Assembly: GCA_030410095.1 (NCBI GenBank)
Contig: JAUFRC010000001.1
Coordinates: 818,501 to 882,500 of the forward strand
Origin: Paracoccus cavernae
Lineage (GTDB): Bacteria; Pseudomonadota; Alphaproteobacteria; Rhodobacterales; Rhodobacteraceae
Direction: 5' to 3'
DNA: 64,000 bases
Made by a program: the position numbers and the translations under genes. Every line of letters begins with the position of its first letter. Position 1 is the first letter of the stretch. Under the pieces are notes generated by a model, which had not been told where the DNA came from, did no database searches, and saw only the letters and a program-made list of their open reading frames with translations. Positions 19,660-27,232 of the stretch are shown here, piece after piece.

Positions 19660-20097
19660 ATGAAACTTCTGAGCGAAAGCTGGCAGTTTTGGGCACTGCT
19701 CTCGGCGGTTGCTGCCGCCTCGACCGCGATTTTCGCAAAGGTCGGCATTGCGGGGATCGGATCTGATTTCGCGACACTGATCCGCACCTTTGTGGTCCTG
19801 ATCGCGCTGGCGCTGATCGTGGTGATGACGGGGCAGTGGGAGTCGCTCGGCAGCGTCTCCGGCAAGACCTACCTGTTCCTCGTTCTCTCGGGGCTCGCGA
19901 CCGGTGCGTCCTGGCTGTGCTACTTCCGCGCGTTGAAGCTGGGCGAGGCCTCGCGGGTCGCGCCGATCGACAAGCTGAGCGTGGTCTTCGTTGCCGTGCT
20001 CGCTGCGCTGTTTCTGGGCGAGCGTTTGGCCGCGATCAACTGGCTGGGCGTGGCACTGATTGCTGCCGGCGCCGTTCTCGTGAGCTTGAAAGTGTGA
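19660..20097 (+). CDS. EamA-domain membrane transporter (short DMT superfamily member)
   Basis: This 145-residue hydrophobic protein has a single EamA repeat and about five membrane helices. It starts MKLLSESWQFWALLSAVAAAS, and the end (EASRVAPIDKLSVVFVAVLAALFLGERL and GVALIAAGAVLVSL, abbreviated) is the hallmark of one half of a drug/metabolite transporter. Single-repeat EamA proteins work as dimers. I chose ATG 19660 because GGAG lies close upstream and an earlier in-frame ATG at 19606 would add a non-hydrophobic leader. The substrate is unknown. It is flanked by a divergent redoxin gene and a long intergenic stretch. Confidence 0.82.
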   Translation: MKLLSESWQFWALLSAVAAASTAIFAKVGIAGIGSDFATLIRTFVVLIALALIVVMTGQWESLGSVSGKTYLFLVLSGLATGASWLCYFRALKLGEASRVAPIDKLSVVFVAVLAALFLGERLAAINWLGVALIAAGAVLVSLKV

Positions 20098-20565
20098 CGG
20101 CTGAATTTCGATAAGTACTTGATATACATGATGTAAATGTCAAGCAAGCCGCTTTTTTGGACATAAGCGACATTCGGAACGCGTCTTCCTGAAAGGCCGC
20201 GGATCGAGCCTGCATGCAGGCAAAAATCCCCGCAACTGTCGAACAAAAATCCGGCCGAACTTCTCCTTCGTGCAGGCGAAATCCTCGGCAAAACAAGGGT
20301 TTTCAGCAAATCTCGCGCTGTGCAAGTGCCGCCACGCATGGACATTCATCAGCAGGATTTCAGGCGCCAAGGCTTCGGAAAGCGAGGTTTTCCACCTCGA
20401 CGGGGCGCATTTTTTACCAACAAATAAACAATTAATAATCGGTATTATGTAAGAACGCTTGATGTGCGCGCTCACCACTTCCGACATTGGAGCCATTCCT
20501 GTGGCGCGACCTTGCGGGTTGGGATGCCTTGTCCTACATCTTATTGAACAGCAAGAGGTATAGCC
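20098..20565. other. 468-base intergenic stretch, AT-richer than its surroundings
   Basis: I find no convincing gene on either strand. The stretch includes a small hairpin (CGAGGT-TTTCC-ACCTCG near 20383), a T6 run at about 20411, and an AT-rich segment at about 20420-20450 that could hold the promoter of the bolA-grxD pair. The sequence CCCGCAACTGT at 20229-20239 recalls the end of a cobalamin box, but the rest of that element is missing. An imperfect inverted repeat beginning CTTGATATACATG lies just after the EamA stop. Confidence 0.5.
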
Positions 20566-20808
20566 ATGGCCATGGAAGCCCATGACATCGAAGCCCTGAT
20601 CCGGGCAACATTTCCGAAAGCCGAGATCACGATCACGGACCTTGCCGGCGACGGCAACCACTATGCCGCCACCGTGGTCGACGAAAGCTTTCGCGGACTG
20701 AACCGGGTCCAGCAGCAGCGCGCGGTCTATGCGGCGCTGCAAGGCAAGATGGATGGTCCCAATGGCGAACTCCATGCGCTTGCGCTGACCACCAAAGCCC
20801 CCGAGTAA
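20566..20808 (+). CDS. BolA-family protein
   Basis: This 80-residue protein of the BolA/IbaG family reads MAMEAHDIEALIRATFPKAE, then DLAGDGNHYAATVVDESFRGLNRVQQQRAVYAAL (given in parts: DLAGDGNHYAATVVDES and FRGLNRVQQQRAVYAAL). The histidine in GDGNHY and the RVQQ helix fit the helix-turn-helix face that binds monothiol glutaredoxins. BolA-Grx4 heterodimers hold a 2Fe-2S cluster and take part in iron sensing or cluster delivery. The gene encoding Grx4 follows 21 bases later on the same strand, which is the usual alphaproteobacterial arrangement and supports the call. Confidence 0.92.
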   Translation: MAMEAHDIEALIRATFPKAEITITDLAGDGNHYAATVVDESFRGLNRVQQQRAVYAALQGKMDGPNGELHALALTTKAPE

Positions 20809-20829
20809 GGCGCTCCAGTAAGGAACTTC

Positions 20830-21195
20830 ATGATGACCGATGTTAGCCAGAAAATTCAGGACATGATCGACGCCAGCGATGTCGTTCTGTTCATGAAAGG
20901 CACCAAGGAGATGCCGCAATGCGGTTTTTCGAGCCGCGTTGCCGGTGTTCTGAATTATATGGATGTCGAGTATCGCGACGTTAACGTTCTCGCCGATGGC
21001 GATGTTCGTCAGGGCATCAAGGATTTCTCGGAATGGCCGACGATCCCGCAGCTCTATGTCAAAGGCGAGTTCGTCGGCGGCTGCGACATCATCACCGAAA
21101 TGACCCTGTCGGGCGAGCTCGATCAGCTTTTCGACAAGAGCGGCGTGGCCTACGACAAGGAAGCAGCCAAGAAAATCCGCGAAGCAAACGCTTGA
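20830..21195 (+). CDS. grxD: monothiol glutaredoxin, Grx4 family
   Basis: This 121-residue glutaredoxin has the monothiol active site CGFS in MKGTKEMPQCGFSSRVAGVL. Further family motifs are WPTIPQLYVKGEFVGGCDI with the glutathione-binding TIPQ and GGCD elements. Grx4 proteins bind a glutathione-ligated 2Fe-2S cluster and partner with BolA, encoded just upstream. AAGGAA lies six bases before the first ATG; a second ATG three bases later is equally possible. A strong terminator follows. Conserved length and motifs leave little doubt. Confidence 0.95.
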   Translation: MMTDVSQKIQDMIDASDVVLFMKGTKEMPQCGFSSRVAGVLNYMDVEYRDVNVLADGDVRQGIKDFSEWPTIPQLYVKGEFVGGCDIITEMTLSGELDQLFDKSGVAYDKEAAKKIREANA

Positions 21196-21226
21196 GGTCT
21201 CTGCCTTAGTTGTTTGTCTTTAAAGG

Positions 21227-21251
21227 AAACCCCGCCATTGGCGGGGTTTTT
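21227..21251. terminator. bidirectional rho-independent terminator between grxD and the YqjE-like gene
   Basis: AAACCCCGCC pairs perfectly with GGCGGGGTTT around an ATT loop and is followed by further T residues. The two flanking genes are convergent, so it can serve both. Confidence 0.88.
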
Positions 21252-21259
21252 GTTTGCGG

Positions 21260-22039
21260 TCAGGCCAATTCGTCTTCCAGCTCGTCTTCGGGCGGATAGT
21301 CGTCGTCCCAATCGGCATCGTCCCAGTCCTCGTCCGCCTCGCCATCACCATGACGCCAGCTTTGAAAGCGTGACGCCGCGGTAATGCCGAGCGCGACCGC
21401 ACCGATCAAGGGCACCAGTGTTGCGAGGTTCGAGGATTTCACCTTGGCTGCGCCGGTCGCGATGCTCTCGCTCAGATTTTCACGACGCTCGGCCGTCAGA
21501 CCGGCCTTTTCCGCCAAGGCCTCAGCGCTTTGGGCCAGCCCGTGGACCTTGCTCTCGGCGCTTTCGGCGGCACGATCGGCCTTGAACGTGACCGTATCGA
21601 CGAAGGATTGCACGCGGTTTCCCGCCGCATCGGCGAATTGGCTGGCACGGCTTTGGGCTTGGTCAAAGGCGCCCGTCGCGGTTTCCTTGACCTTGTCGAT
21701 CGCCCGTTCAGCGCGGCCCGAGACGCGGTCGAGCACCACATCGGTGGCAATGCTCAGCCGCTCCGAGATCTCTTCGCGTAGCTCGTCGGTGGTCGGCGGG
21801 CGGTGTCGCGCCCTGCCCGTTCCGACCAGCATCAAGAGCCCGATGATCATGAAAACCGCGCCGATCACCAGCGAGGCCACAAGCGAGCCCCAGCCGAGAT
21901 GATCGGCAAGCCAGACCCAAAGCGCCGCGAGCAGAAAGCCCGCGCCGATCAGGACGATCATGCCCGCCACGACCTTCACCGCGATGCGCCGCGCCGTATC
22001 GGAAGCTGCGAGCTTCATCTTCCGGGCATAGTCGAACAT
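21260..22039 (-). CDS. YqjE-like membrane protein (phage-holin-3-6 / DUF1469-type fold) with long tail
   Basis: This 259-residue protein has two adjacent membrane helices (VKVVAGMIVLIGAGFLLAAL and LVASLVIGAVFMIIGLLMLV). A long helical region follows (ERAIDKVKETATGAFDQAQ), then a third hydrophobic segment (LATLVPLIGAVALGITAA) and a very acidic end (DEDWDDADWDDDYPPEDELE). The N-terminal pair resembles YqjE, sometimes labelled a phage holin family. It starts four bases after the DUF883 (YqjD-like) gene, matching the E. coli yqjD-yqjE order, so I read it as a stress-related envelope protein, not as a phage remnant. The acidic tail is unusual. Confidence 0.75.
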   Translation of the reverse strand: MFDYARKMKLAASDTARRIAVKVVAGMIVLIGAGFLLAALWVWLADHLGWGSLVASLVIGAVFMIIGLLMLVGTGRARHRPPTTDELREEISERLSIATDVVLDRVSGRAERAIDKVKETATGAFDQAQSRASQFADAAGNRVQSFVDTVTFKADRAAESAESKVHGLAQSAEALAEKAGLTAERRENLSESIATGAAKVKSSNLATLVPLIGAVALGITAASRFQSWRHGDGEADEDWDDADWDDDYPPEDELEDELA

Positions 22040-22043
22040 GGTG

Positions 22044-22475
22044 TCAGCGCCGCGAAGCGAGGATCAGGCCGATCAGGAAGCCGACGCCGGCCGCAATCCC
22101 GAGCGCTTGTGCGGGTTTGCGCCGCACCAGATCCGAGACGTCGTCATAGTAGTCTTCGGCATAATGGGCCGCGTCGCCCGCACGACGGCTGCCCTCGCGG
22201 TAAAGGCGATCGACTTCGGCGCGGGCGCGATGGGCGTAATCGGAACCGCGTTCGCGGGCGGCCTCGACATATTCGGCGCCCTTCTCGCGCGCGGCTTCGG
22301 CAAGCTCCGCGCCTTTGCCTCTGGCGCTATCGAGAAGCTCCGCACCTCTGCTGCGTGCTTCGTCAAGCGCATCGGACGCCTCTTCCGCGGCCCGACGGGC
22401 CTTGTCCGAGACGTCGCGCGCGGCCTCTTTGGCCTGTGCTTTCAGGGCTTTTGCGTCTTGTTCAGCTTTGTCCAT
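22044..22475 (-). CDS. DUF883 family protein (YqjD/ElaB-like), with 11-residue repeats
   Basis: This 143-residue protein is helical and charged, with a C-terminal membrane anchor RKPAQALGIAAGVGFLIGLI followed by LASRR, as in YqjD and ElaB, which are tail-anchored, ribosome-associated proteins of stationary phase. The centre contains four successive 11-residue units: SRGAELLDSAR, GKGAELAEAAR, EKGAEYVEAAR and ERGSDYAHRAR, a pattern seen in LEA-like or right-handed coiled-coil proteins. A GGAAC-N17-CGTT promoter lies 40 bases upstream, the consensus of the alphaproteobacterial general stress sigma factor EcfG. The YqjE-like gene follows four bases downstream. Confidence 0.82.
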   Translation of the reverse strand: MDKAEQDAKALKAQAKEAARDVSDKARRAAEEASDALDEARSRGAELLDSARGKGAELAEAAREKGAEYVEAARERGSDYAHRARAEVDRLYREGSRRAGDAAHYAEDYYDDVSDLVRRKPAQALGIAAGVGFLIGLILASRR

Positions 22476-22514
22476 GTCGATCTTCCTTCAACAGGTTTCG
22501 AACTTACCTAGCAA

Positions 22515-22540
22515 AACGGGATGATCGCGGAATTTGTTCC
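22515..22540 (-). promoter_or_regulatory. EcfG-type (general stress sigma) promoter for the DUF883-YqjE pair
   Basis: Read on the minus strand, GGAAC (22540-22536) is followed after exactly 17 bases by CGTT (22518-22515), matching the EcfG consensus GGAAC-N16/17-CGTT. The start codon of the DUF883 gene is 40 bases downstream, leaving a short leader. The assignment rests on consensus match, position and the nature of the genes. Confidence 0.7.
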
Positions 22541-22755
22541 GTCGAAACGGGGCAATTGGGACCGTCCCGCCAAGAGTTGAACAGAAAGAAGGCGTCTTTA
22601 CAATGGATTGTATGCGTCAACGCGGAATGTCGCTAGGATCGGAGATCCGGCTTCCGGATACGCGGAAGGGAGGCTGGCGACTGCCCTCCTCCCTGCAGAT
22701 ACCGTCCGGCATGGCGCGCAGCCTTTGCCGACGGGCAGTGATTGCGGTGGCTCGC

Positions 22756-22992
22756 TCAGACTGCGGTTGCGGTCTTGAGCTCGTGGGCTTCGCGAATAGC
22801 GTTCAATGCCGCTTCTTCGGTCCATGCGCGGCCTCGGGTCATGGGCACGTCATGAACGCACCAGGCCCAGGGCTCTACGCCGGGGCGCTCGGGGGCGTAG
22901 CTCACGCGTCCGATGTCCTGATCGTTGAAACGAATAATCCAACCACCGTTCTGGGGATTATCTACGGCACTCTCTTTGGTTCTTGTCCACAT
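22756..22992 (-). CDS. conserved hypothetical 78-residue protein
   Basis: This small soluble protein starts MWTRTKESAVDNPQNGGWII, continues RFNDQDIGRVSYAPERPGVE and PWAWCVHDVPMTRGRAWTEE, and ends with a helix (AALNAIREAHELKTATAV). AAGGG lies about seven bases before the ATG. It is rich in Trp and Gly and looks like a compact beta-rich fold. I do not recognise the family and assign no function. It stands alone between the DUF883 stress pair and tRNA-His; a duplicated GATTC element lies 190-250 bases upstream of its start. Confidence 0.7.
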   Translation of the reverse strand: MWTRTKESAVDNPQNGGWIIRFNDQDIGRVSYAPERPGVEPWAWCVHDVPMTRGRAWTEEAALNAIREAHELKTATAV

Positions 22993-23483
22993 ATGGTATC
23001 CCTTAGTGCAAATTTGCCCTCGGATCAAACGCGCGCGGATGAATTGTCGCAGGCGCTTGCCGCCGGTCGGGAGCGGCAGCGGTGAAAATACGGGCAAAAC
23101 CATGTCGGTTTTGTGCAGCTGACCGCCCGCTCGCAGGTCGAAAAATATCCCCGCCCTGCCCTCAAATGGCCTCCTGAAGCGATTCGCGGAGGTGATTCGT
23201 CCGCCGCGAAAGAGACGAGGTGATTCGCGCGTGTGATTCGGGGTCCGCGCGCGGGTTTGATCGGGGGCAATCCGTTCCCCGATGAAGGGGCCGCATCTCT
23301 CCAAAGGCTTGGCGATCAGCGGGCTGGCGGAAATCGTGGTGGTGGTCCCGCACGGCAAAGGCTGTGCGCTTCGGTACGGTCAAGCCCTGCTGGCCATATG
23401 CGCCAGATGGGGGCTTGATGCGGAAACGCAAAACGCGCGCCCGATGAGGCGCTTTAACTTTGTCGTGTAAGTGATTGTTTTGA
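22993..23483. other. 491-base intergenic stretch between the 78-residue gene and tRNA-His
   Basis: I see no supported gene. The notable content is a duplicated 19-base element with four GATTC words (23181-23240) and GC-rich sequence with short inverted repeats toward the tRNA. It should contain the promoter of the 78-residue gene and the 3' processing region of tRNA-His, but I cannot place either with confidence. Confidence 0.5.
23181..23240. repeat. two copies of GATTCGCG-N3-GTGATTCG, 41 bases apart
   Basis: Unit 1 is at 23181-23199 (spacer GAG) and unit 2 at 23222-23240 (spacer CGT). Every unit contains two GATTC words 13 bases apart, so four GANTC (CcrM-type) sites fall at 23181, 23194, 23222 and 23235 with spacing 13, 28, 13. 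No gene covers it. Confidence 0.75.
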
Positions 23484-23560
23484 TGGTACCGCCTGCCCGT
23501 CTCGAACGGGCGACCTCTAGATCCACAATCTAGCGCTCTAACCAACTGAGCTAAGGCGGC
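23484..23560 (-). tRNA. tRNA-His (anticodon GTG)
   Basis: The 77-base gene folds as a cloverleaf. The acceptor GCCGCCT pairs with AGGCGGT (the first pair is a G-U wobble). The D arm contains AGCTCAGTTGGTTAGAGC. The anticodon stem CTAGA/TCTAG encloses loop TTGTGGA with anticodon GTG, and the T arm is GCCCG-TTCGAGA-CGGGC. The 3' end ACCA is encoded, with discriminator A73. The base before position 1 is T, so there is no genomic G-1; absence of G-1 with A73 is the known alphaproteobacterial tRNA-His type. Confidence 0.95.
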
Positions 23561-23662
23561 ACTGGGGGTTCTCTAAAGCGAGCTGCAGCAGGATGCAAGC
23601 CCGACTTGCTGCTTTTCTGTCATCACGTTAATCAGAATTTCAAATTTCCCGAAAGGAACGCC

Positions 23663-23861
23663 ATGAGCATCAATAGTCCAAGCGATATTGCAGCAAACAT
23701 CCAGATCGGCCCGACCGATCAGGGGATGGTGCGCATCTATATCGAGGGCGAAGGGTTCGAATTGCCGCTGGATTTCGATCCCGAGGAAGCCGAAGAAATC
23801 GCCGAAGAGCTGATGGCCGCAGCAGAAGCTGCCCGCGCCGCCGGCGACAGCGGCAAAAAAC

Positions 23862-23881
<20 letters not shown>
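23663..23881 (+). CDS. small acidic conserved protein (DUF6324-like)
   Basis: This 72-residue protein starts MSINSPSDIAANIQIGPTDQ, continues with a short beta segment (GMVRIYIEGEGFELPLDFDP) and a helix (EEAEEIAEELMAAAEAARAAG), and ends in a basic tail (KKPKKPRR). AAAGGAA lies about eight bases before the ATG. The sequence resembles short Rhodobacteraceae proteins grouped as DUF6324, but I am recalling the family and not searching it. The function is unknown. Its 3' end overlaps the convergent mmcB gene by 20 bases. Confidence 0.75.
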
Positions 23882-24333
<452 letters not shown>

Positions 24334-24624
24334 TACCTCAACCTGAACGAAACGCAAACATTGGGCAAGCATCCCCTGCCCCTTGCAAGGCCCCGCCTCG
24401 GGGCCTATCTGTGGAGACGGCGGGTTTCTGCTCTTCGCGTATGTGGCCATTTTTTCCACTGGCCTATAATTTCACCGAGGGGCTGGCTCTGGCAGGATCC
24501 TGGTTCTGTTACCTGGCGCCCACCTGGATATCCAGGCTTTCGGGGAAACCTGTGCTGCGACGGTCGCTGCGGTTCCCGCCACCTTTTCTTCATACTTGCG
24601 CGCTTCTCCGGCTTCGGCGCGCAT

Positions 24625-24648
24625 AAAAGGGCGACCCGAAGGCCGCCC
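24625..24648 (-). terminator. rho-independent terminator of the DUF481 outer-membrane protein gene
   Basis: On the minus strand GGGCGGCC-TTCG-GGTCGCCC forms an eight-pair stem (one G-U) with a UUCG tetraloop, followed by TTTT. It lies about 29 bases after the stop codon. Confidence 0.85.
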
Positions 24649-24676
24649 AGGGAATGAGAGAGAGTCTGGCTTTGGC

Positions 24677-25605
24677 TCAGAAGCCGTAAACCAGCGAGAC
24701 ACCCAGCGTATTGTCGGTACGGATCGAACGGTCCGAGATATACTCGGTCGTGTAGGAGATCCGCGTCGCGAAAGCCTCGGTCATTTTGAAGTTCAGACCA
24801 AGCTCGTTGGTGATGACGTCGTTCGCATCCGAGGTCAGGTAGTCGGTGTCGTTGGTCAGGAAGATATTGTCGTTGAAGCGGTGGAAGAACCGCGACGAGA
24901 CGATATAGCCGACTTCGGTGTTCGAGTTGTCGTCGAGGGTCGCCACTGCGCTGACCGGATCGATATTGACCTCGGTTGCTTTGGTATAGCGGATACCCAC
25001 ACCGGCCTGAACGCGCCAAGCGGTGGTTTCGTTGTTGATCACGCGGTAACCAGGACCAAAGCCCAGATAGGCGTCGCGCTGCAGGCGGCCGTCGAGATCG
25101 GCAATGGTTTCATCATCGGCCAAAGCGTCGATATCATCGGCCAGACCATCGGTCGACAGACGGCCGAGGGCGAAGGCGTAGAACTGGTCGTTGATGTAAT
25201 ATTGCGCGTCGTAGATGACGTAGGTTTTCTCGGTATCGGTATCGCCGTTGCTGTCCTCGCCATATTCGAGCAGCAGGCCGACGGTTTGTGCGAAGCGGCC
25301 CTGATTATAGCTCAGGCGGCCCGAAAGCGCGAAATCCTGGTTCTCCTGGTTGCCGGTGCTGCCCGAATAGGTCAGCGCGACCGAACCGAAGAGGCCGTCA
25401 CGGTTGGTGCCGGGGCCGAAGCGGTAGGCATCTTCCGAACGGTTGAAGTCGTCACGCACAGCATCTTCGACATCGGTCATGCGCTCGTTGACGGCGGTGA
25501 TGCCGGTGGCATTGGCGCCGGCCGCGATTTCGGTCTGTGCGAAGGCCGCACCAGCAAAAGAACCTGCCAAAGCGGTGACACCAGCCAGATAGGCAATTTT
25601 TTCAT
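24677..25605 (-). CDS. DUF481 (YdiY-like) outer-membrane beta-barrel protein, frameshift at start
   Basis: The corrected product is 309 residues: signal peptide MKKIAYLAGVTALAGSFAGA ending at AFAQ, a short linker, then an outer-membrane barrel of alternating strands (GLFGSVALTYSGSTGNQENQ, FALSGRLSYNQGRFAQTVGL and others) with the terminal phenylalanine in SLVYGF. This pattern fits DUF481/YdiY, a salt-induced outer-membrane family. As written, the initial ATG at 25603-25605 is followed by six A and goes out of frame. Seven A would give MKKIAYL in frame, and GAGG lies seven bases upstream, so I place the start there. Confidence 0.85.
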
Positions 25606-26103
25606 CACAAAACCTCATTATCAGTTGCGTCACGGTCGGGCGGCGTGAGCCTCGGGTGACCTGACGCGGTTACAGACTGAAGTTTATGTCCGGCCGGGCC
25701 CCCGCAAAAGATCGCGGAAAAACATGGTGGAAGCCCCGCGAATTCAGCGGTTTGGCCTAGTAAAAGTTTACGGCGGAAGTTGGCGCATTCCACGATGTGA
25801 TCGCGATATGGGGAACCTTTTGCGCAATTGGCTATGGCTCGCCCCAGGTTGATCTATTGGTATGCGCTATCGCGTGATTGACTGTGATTGAAGGCGAGTT
25901 TCATCGCCGCAGGTCGATCACTGTTCATAATTTACGCAGAAAAATATCGTCTTGGGCGGCGTTTGACTGTTGCGTATTCGCTACGGTTTCGCCGCCTCGC
26001 TCGAATTGTATCGGTGCGCGTATCGGCGTGATCCGTCCTGTTCGAGGGCAAAACGCGGGTCATCCGGCCCGAGCGGATGCTTGGAGATTCGCGACGGGCC
26101 ACG
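25606..26103. other. intergenic stretch of about 500 bases between the outer-membrane protein gene and the nusB terminator
   Basis: I see no supported gene. The first part must hold the promoter and leader of the DUF481 gene. Several overlapping open frames near 25880-26100 lack ribosome binding sites and protein-like composition. The end runs into the nusB terminator. Confidence 0.5.
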
Positions 26104-26134
26104 AAAAAGCCCAGCCTCGCAAAGAAGGCTGGGC
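26104..26134 (-). terminator. rho-independent terminator after nusB
   Basis: On the minus strand GCCCAGCCT pairs with AGGCTGGGC around an eight-base loop and is followed by TTTTT. It lies 57 bases after the nusB stop and ends the rib-nusB transcript. Confidence 0.88.
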
Positions 26135-26190
26135 GGATTTCGGGCTTCCTGCCGCGGGCGGATGGGACGCGCGCGGACAAGGGGCCGGTC

Positions 26191-26676
26191 TCAGGAAAAG
26201 GCTTCGGGCCGCGCTTCGCGGGCCATGTGGTCGAGAACCGCATTGACGAATTTCGCCTCGCGGCCATCGTCGAAAAAGGCCTGCGCAACGCGGACATATT
26301 CGGTGATGACCACTTTCGGAGGCGTGACCGGCGTCACCAGCTCCGCCCCTGCGGCGCGGAAAAGGGCGCGCAAAACCGGATCGATGCGGTCGATCGGCCA
26401 TTTGGCGACCAAAGCGCGGTCGGTCATCTGGTCGATTTTCGACTGCCAGGTCACCGCATCCTCGACGACGCGGGTGAACAGGGCTTCATCGGCTTCGGGC
26501 GTGACTTCGCCCTCGTATTCGGTCCCGATGCGCCAGTCCTCGAATTCGCGGCGGACGCGTTTCGCGGACATGCTGGCGGCTTCCATCTGGAACAGCGCCT
26601 GCACGGCATAAAGTCGGGCGGCCGCGCTCAGGGCGCGCCGGTCCGGGCGTTTCGGGGTCTTGTCTTCGTCGCTCAT
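26191..26676 (-). CDS. nusB: transcription antitermination factor NusB
   Basis: NusB binds boxA RNA with NusE (S10) and promotes antitermination on rRNA operons. The frame is intact at 161 residues. It has RRALSAAARLYAVQALFQME (helix 1, RNA-binding arginine-rich), then WPIDRIDPVLRALFRAAGAE and PPKVVITEYVRVAQAFFDD, then EAKFVNAVLDHMAREARPE, the conserved C-terminal VNAVLD helix. Its start overlaps the ribH stop by four bases, the usual ribH-nusB coupling, and a strong terminator follows. Confidence 0.95.
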   Translation of the reverse strand: MSDEDKTPKRPDRRALSAAARLYAVQALFQMEAASMSAKRVRREFEDWRIGTEYEGEVTPEADEALFTRVVEDAVTWQSKIDQMTDRALVAKWPIDRIDPVLRALFRAAGAELVTPVTPPKVVITEYVRVAQAFFDDGREAKFVNAVLDHMAREARPEAFS

Positions 26677-27230
26677 GCTTGGGTCGGTCCGTCAATTTCG
26701 CCCGCGAGGCGAATGAGGTCATGCTCTGGGGTCAGGGCGGAACCTTTGCGCGGGCTTTGAGCGCTATACCTACGCGAGAGTGCAAGAAGATGCAAAGCCG
26801 CCGCGGCGGCACCGCCACCTTTGTTTTGACCTTTGTGGTCGGCGCGAACCTCGGCCTGGGTCGGGTTCTCGACGGTCAGGATGCCGTTGCCGACCGCAAG
26901 TCCCTCGAGGCCCAAAAGCATGAGGCCGCGCGAGCTGTCGTTGCAAACGGTGTCGTAATGCGTGGTTTCGCCACGGATGATACAGCCGAGCGCGACATAG
27001 GCGTCATATTGCCCCGAGCGCGCGGCCAGCGCGATGGCCGGCGGGATCTCGAGCGCTCCGGGCACTTCGATCAGGTCGACCGATGCACCCACAGCCTCGC
27101 CGGTCGCGCGCGCGCCGGCAATCAGCTCGCCTGCGATGGCGCTGTAATAGGGCGAGACGACGATCAGCATCCGCACCGGCGCATCGAATGCGGGGAGCGG
27201 CATCTGGTAGTGTTCGACACTGGAAGCCAT
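26673..27230 (-). CDS. ribH: 6,7-dimethyl-8-ribityllumazine synthase
   Basis: RibH condenses the RibB product (a four-carbon phosphate) with the pyrimidine intermediate to give lumazine, the substrate of RibE. It is intact at 185 residues. Motifs are IVVSPYYSAIAGELIAGARA, VDLIEVPGALEIPPAIALAA and ALGCIIRGETTHYDTVCNDS with the catalytic histidine, then GNGILTVENPTQAEVRADHK. The ATG at 27230 has GGAGGA six bases upstream; an ATG at 27236 directly abuts that site and is too close. It starts two bases after the ribB stop. The C-terminus (RRYSAQSPRKGSALTPEHDL) is a little longer than is common. Confidence 0.94.
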   Translation of the reverse strand: MASSVEHYQMPLPAFDAPVRMLIVVSPYYSAIAGELIAGARATGEAVGASVDLIEVPGALEIPPAIALAARSGQYDAYVALGCIIRGETTHYDTVCNDSSRGLMLLGLEGLAVGNGILTVENPTQAEVRADHKGQNKGGGAAAAALHLLALSRRYSAQSPRKGSALTPEHDLIRLAGEIDGPTQA

Positions 27231-27232
27231 GA

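Noticed and set aside
20229..20239. CCCGCAACTGT, resembling the end of a cobalamin riboswitch box
   Set aside because: The other conserved blocks (AGGGAA...GGTGnAA) are not upstream, and the next gene is bolA, not a B12-related gene.
21260..22039. Phage holin, hence a prophage remnant
   Set aside because: No other phage gene is nearby, and the gene follows a DUF883 gene in the yqjD-yqjE order with a stress promoter.
25597..25602. Programmed slippage at an A6 run at the start of the DUF481 gene
   Set aside because: The same loss pattern occurs at dozens of runs of every base, so recoding is not needed; one missing A explains it.
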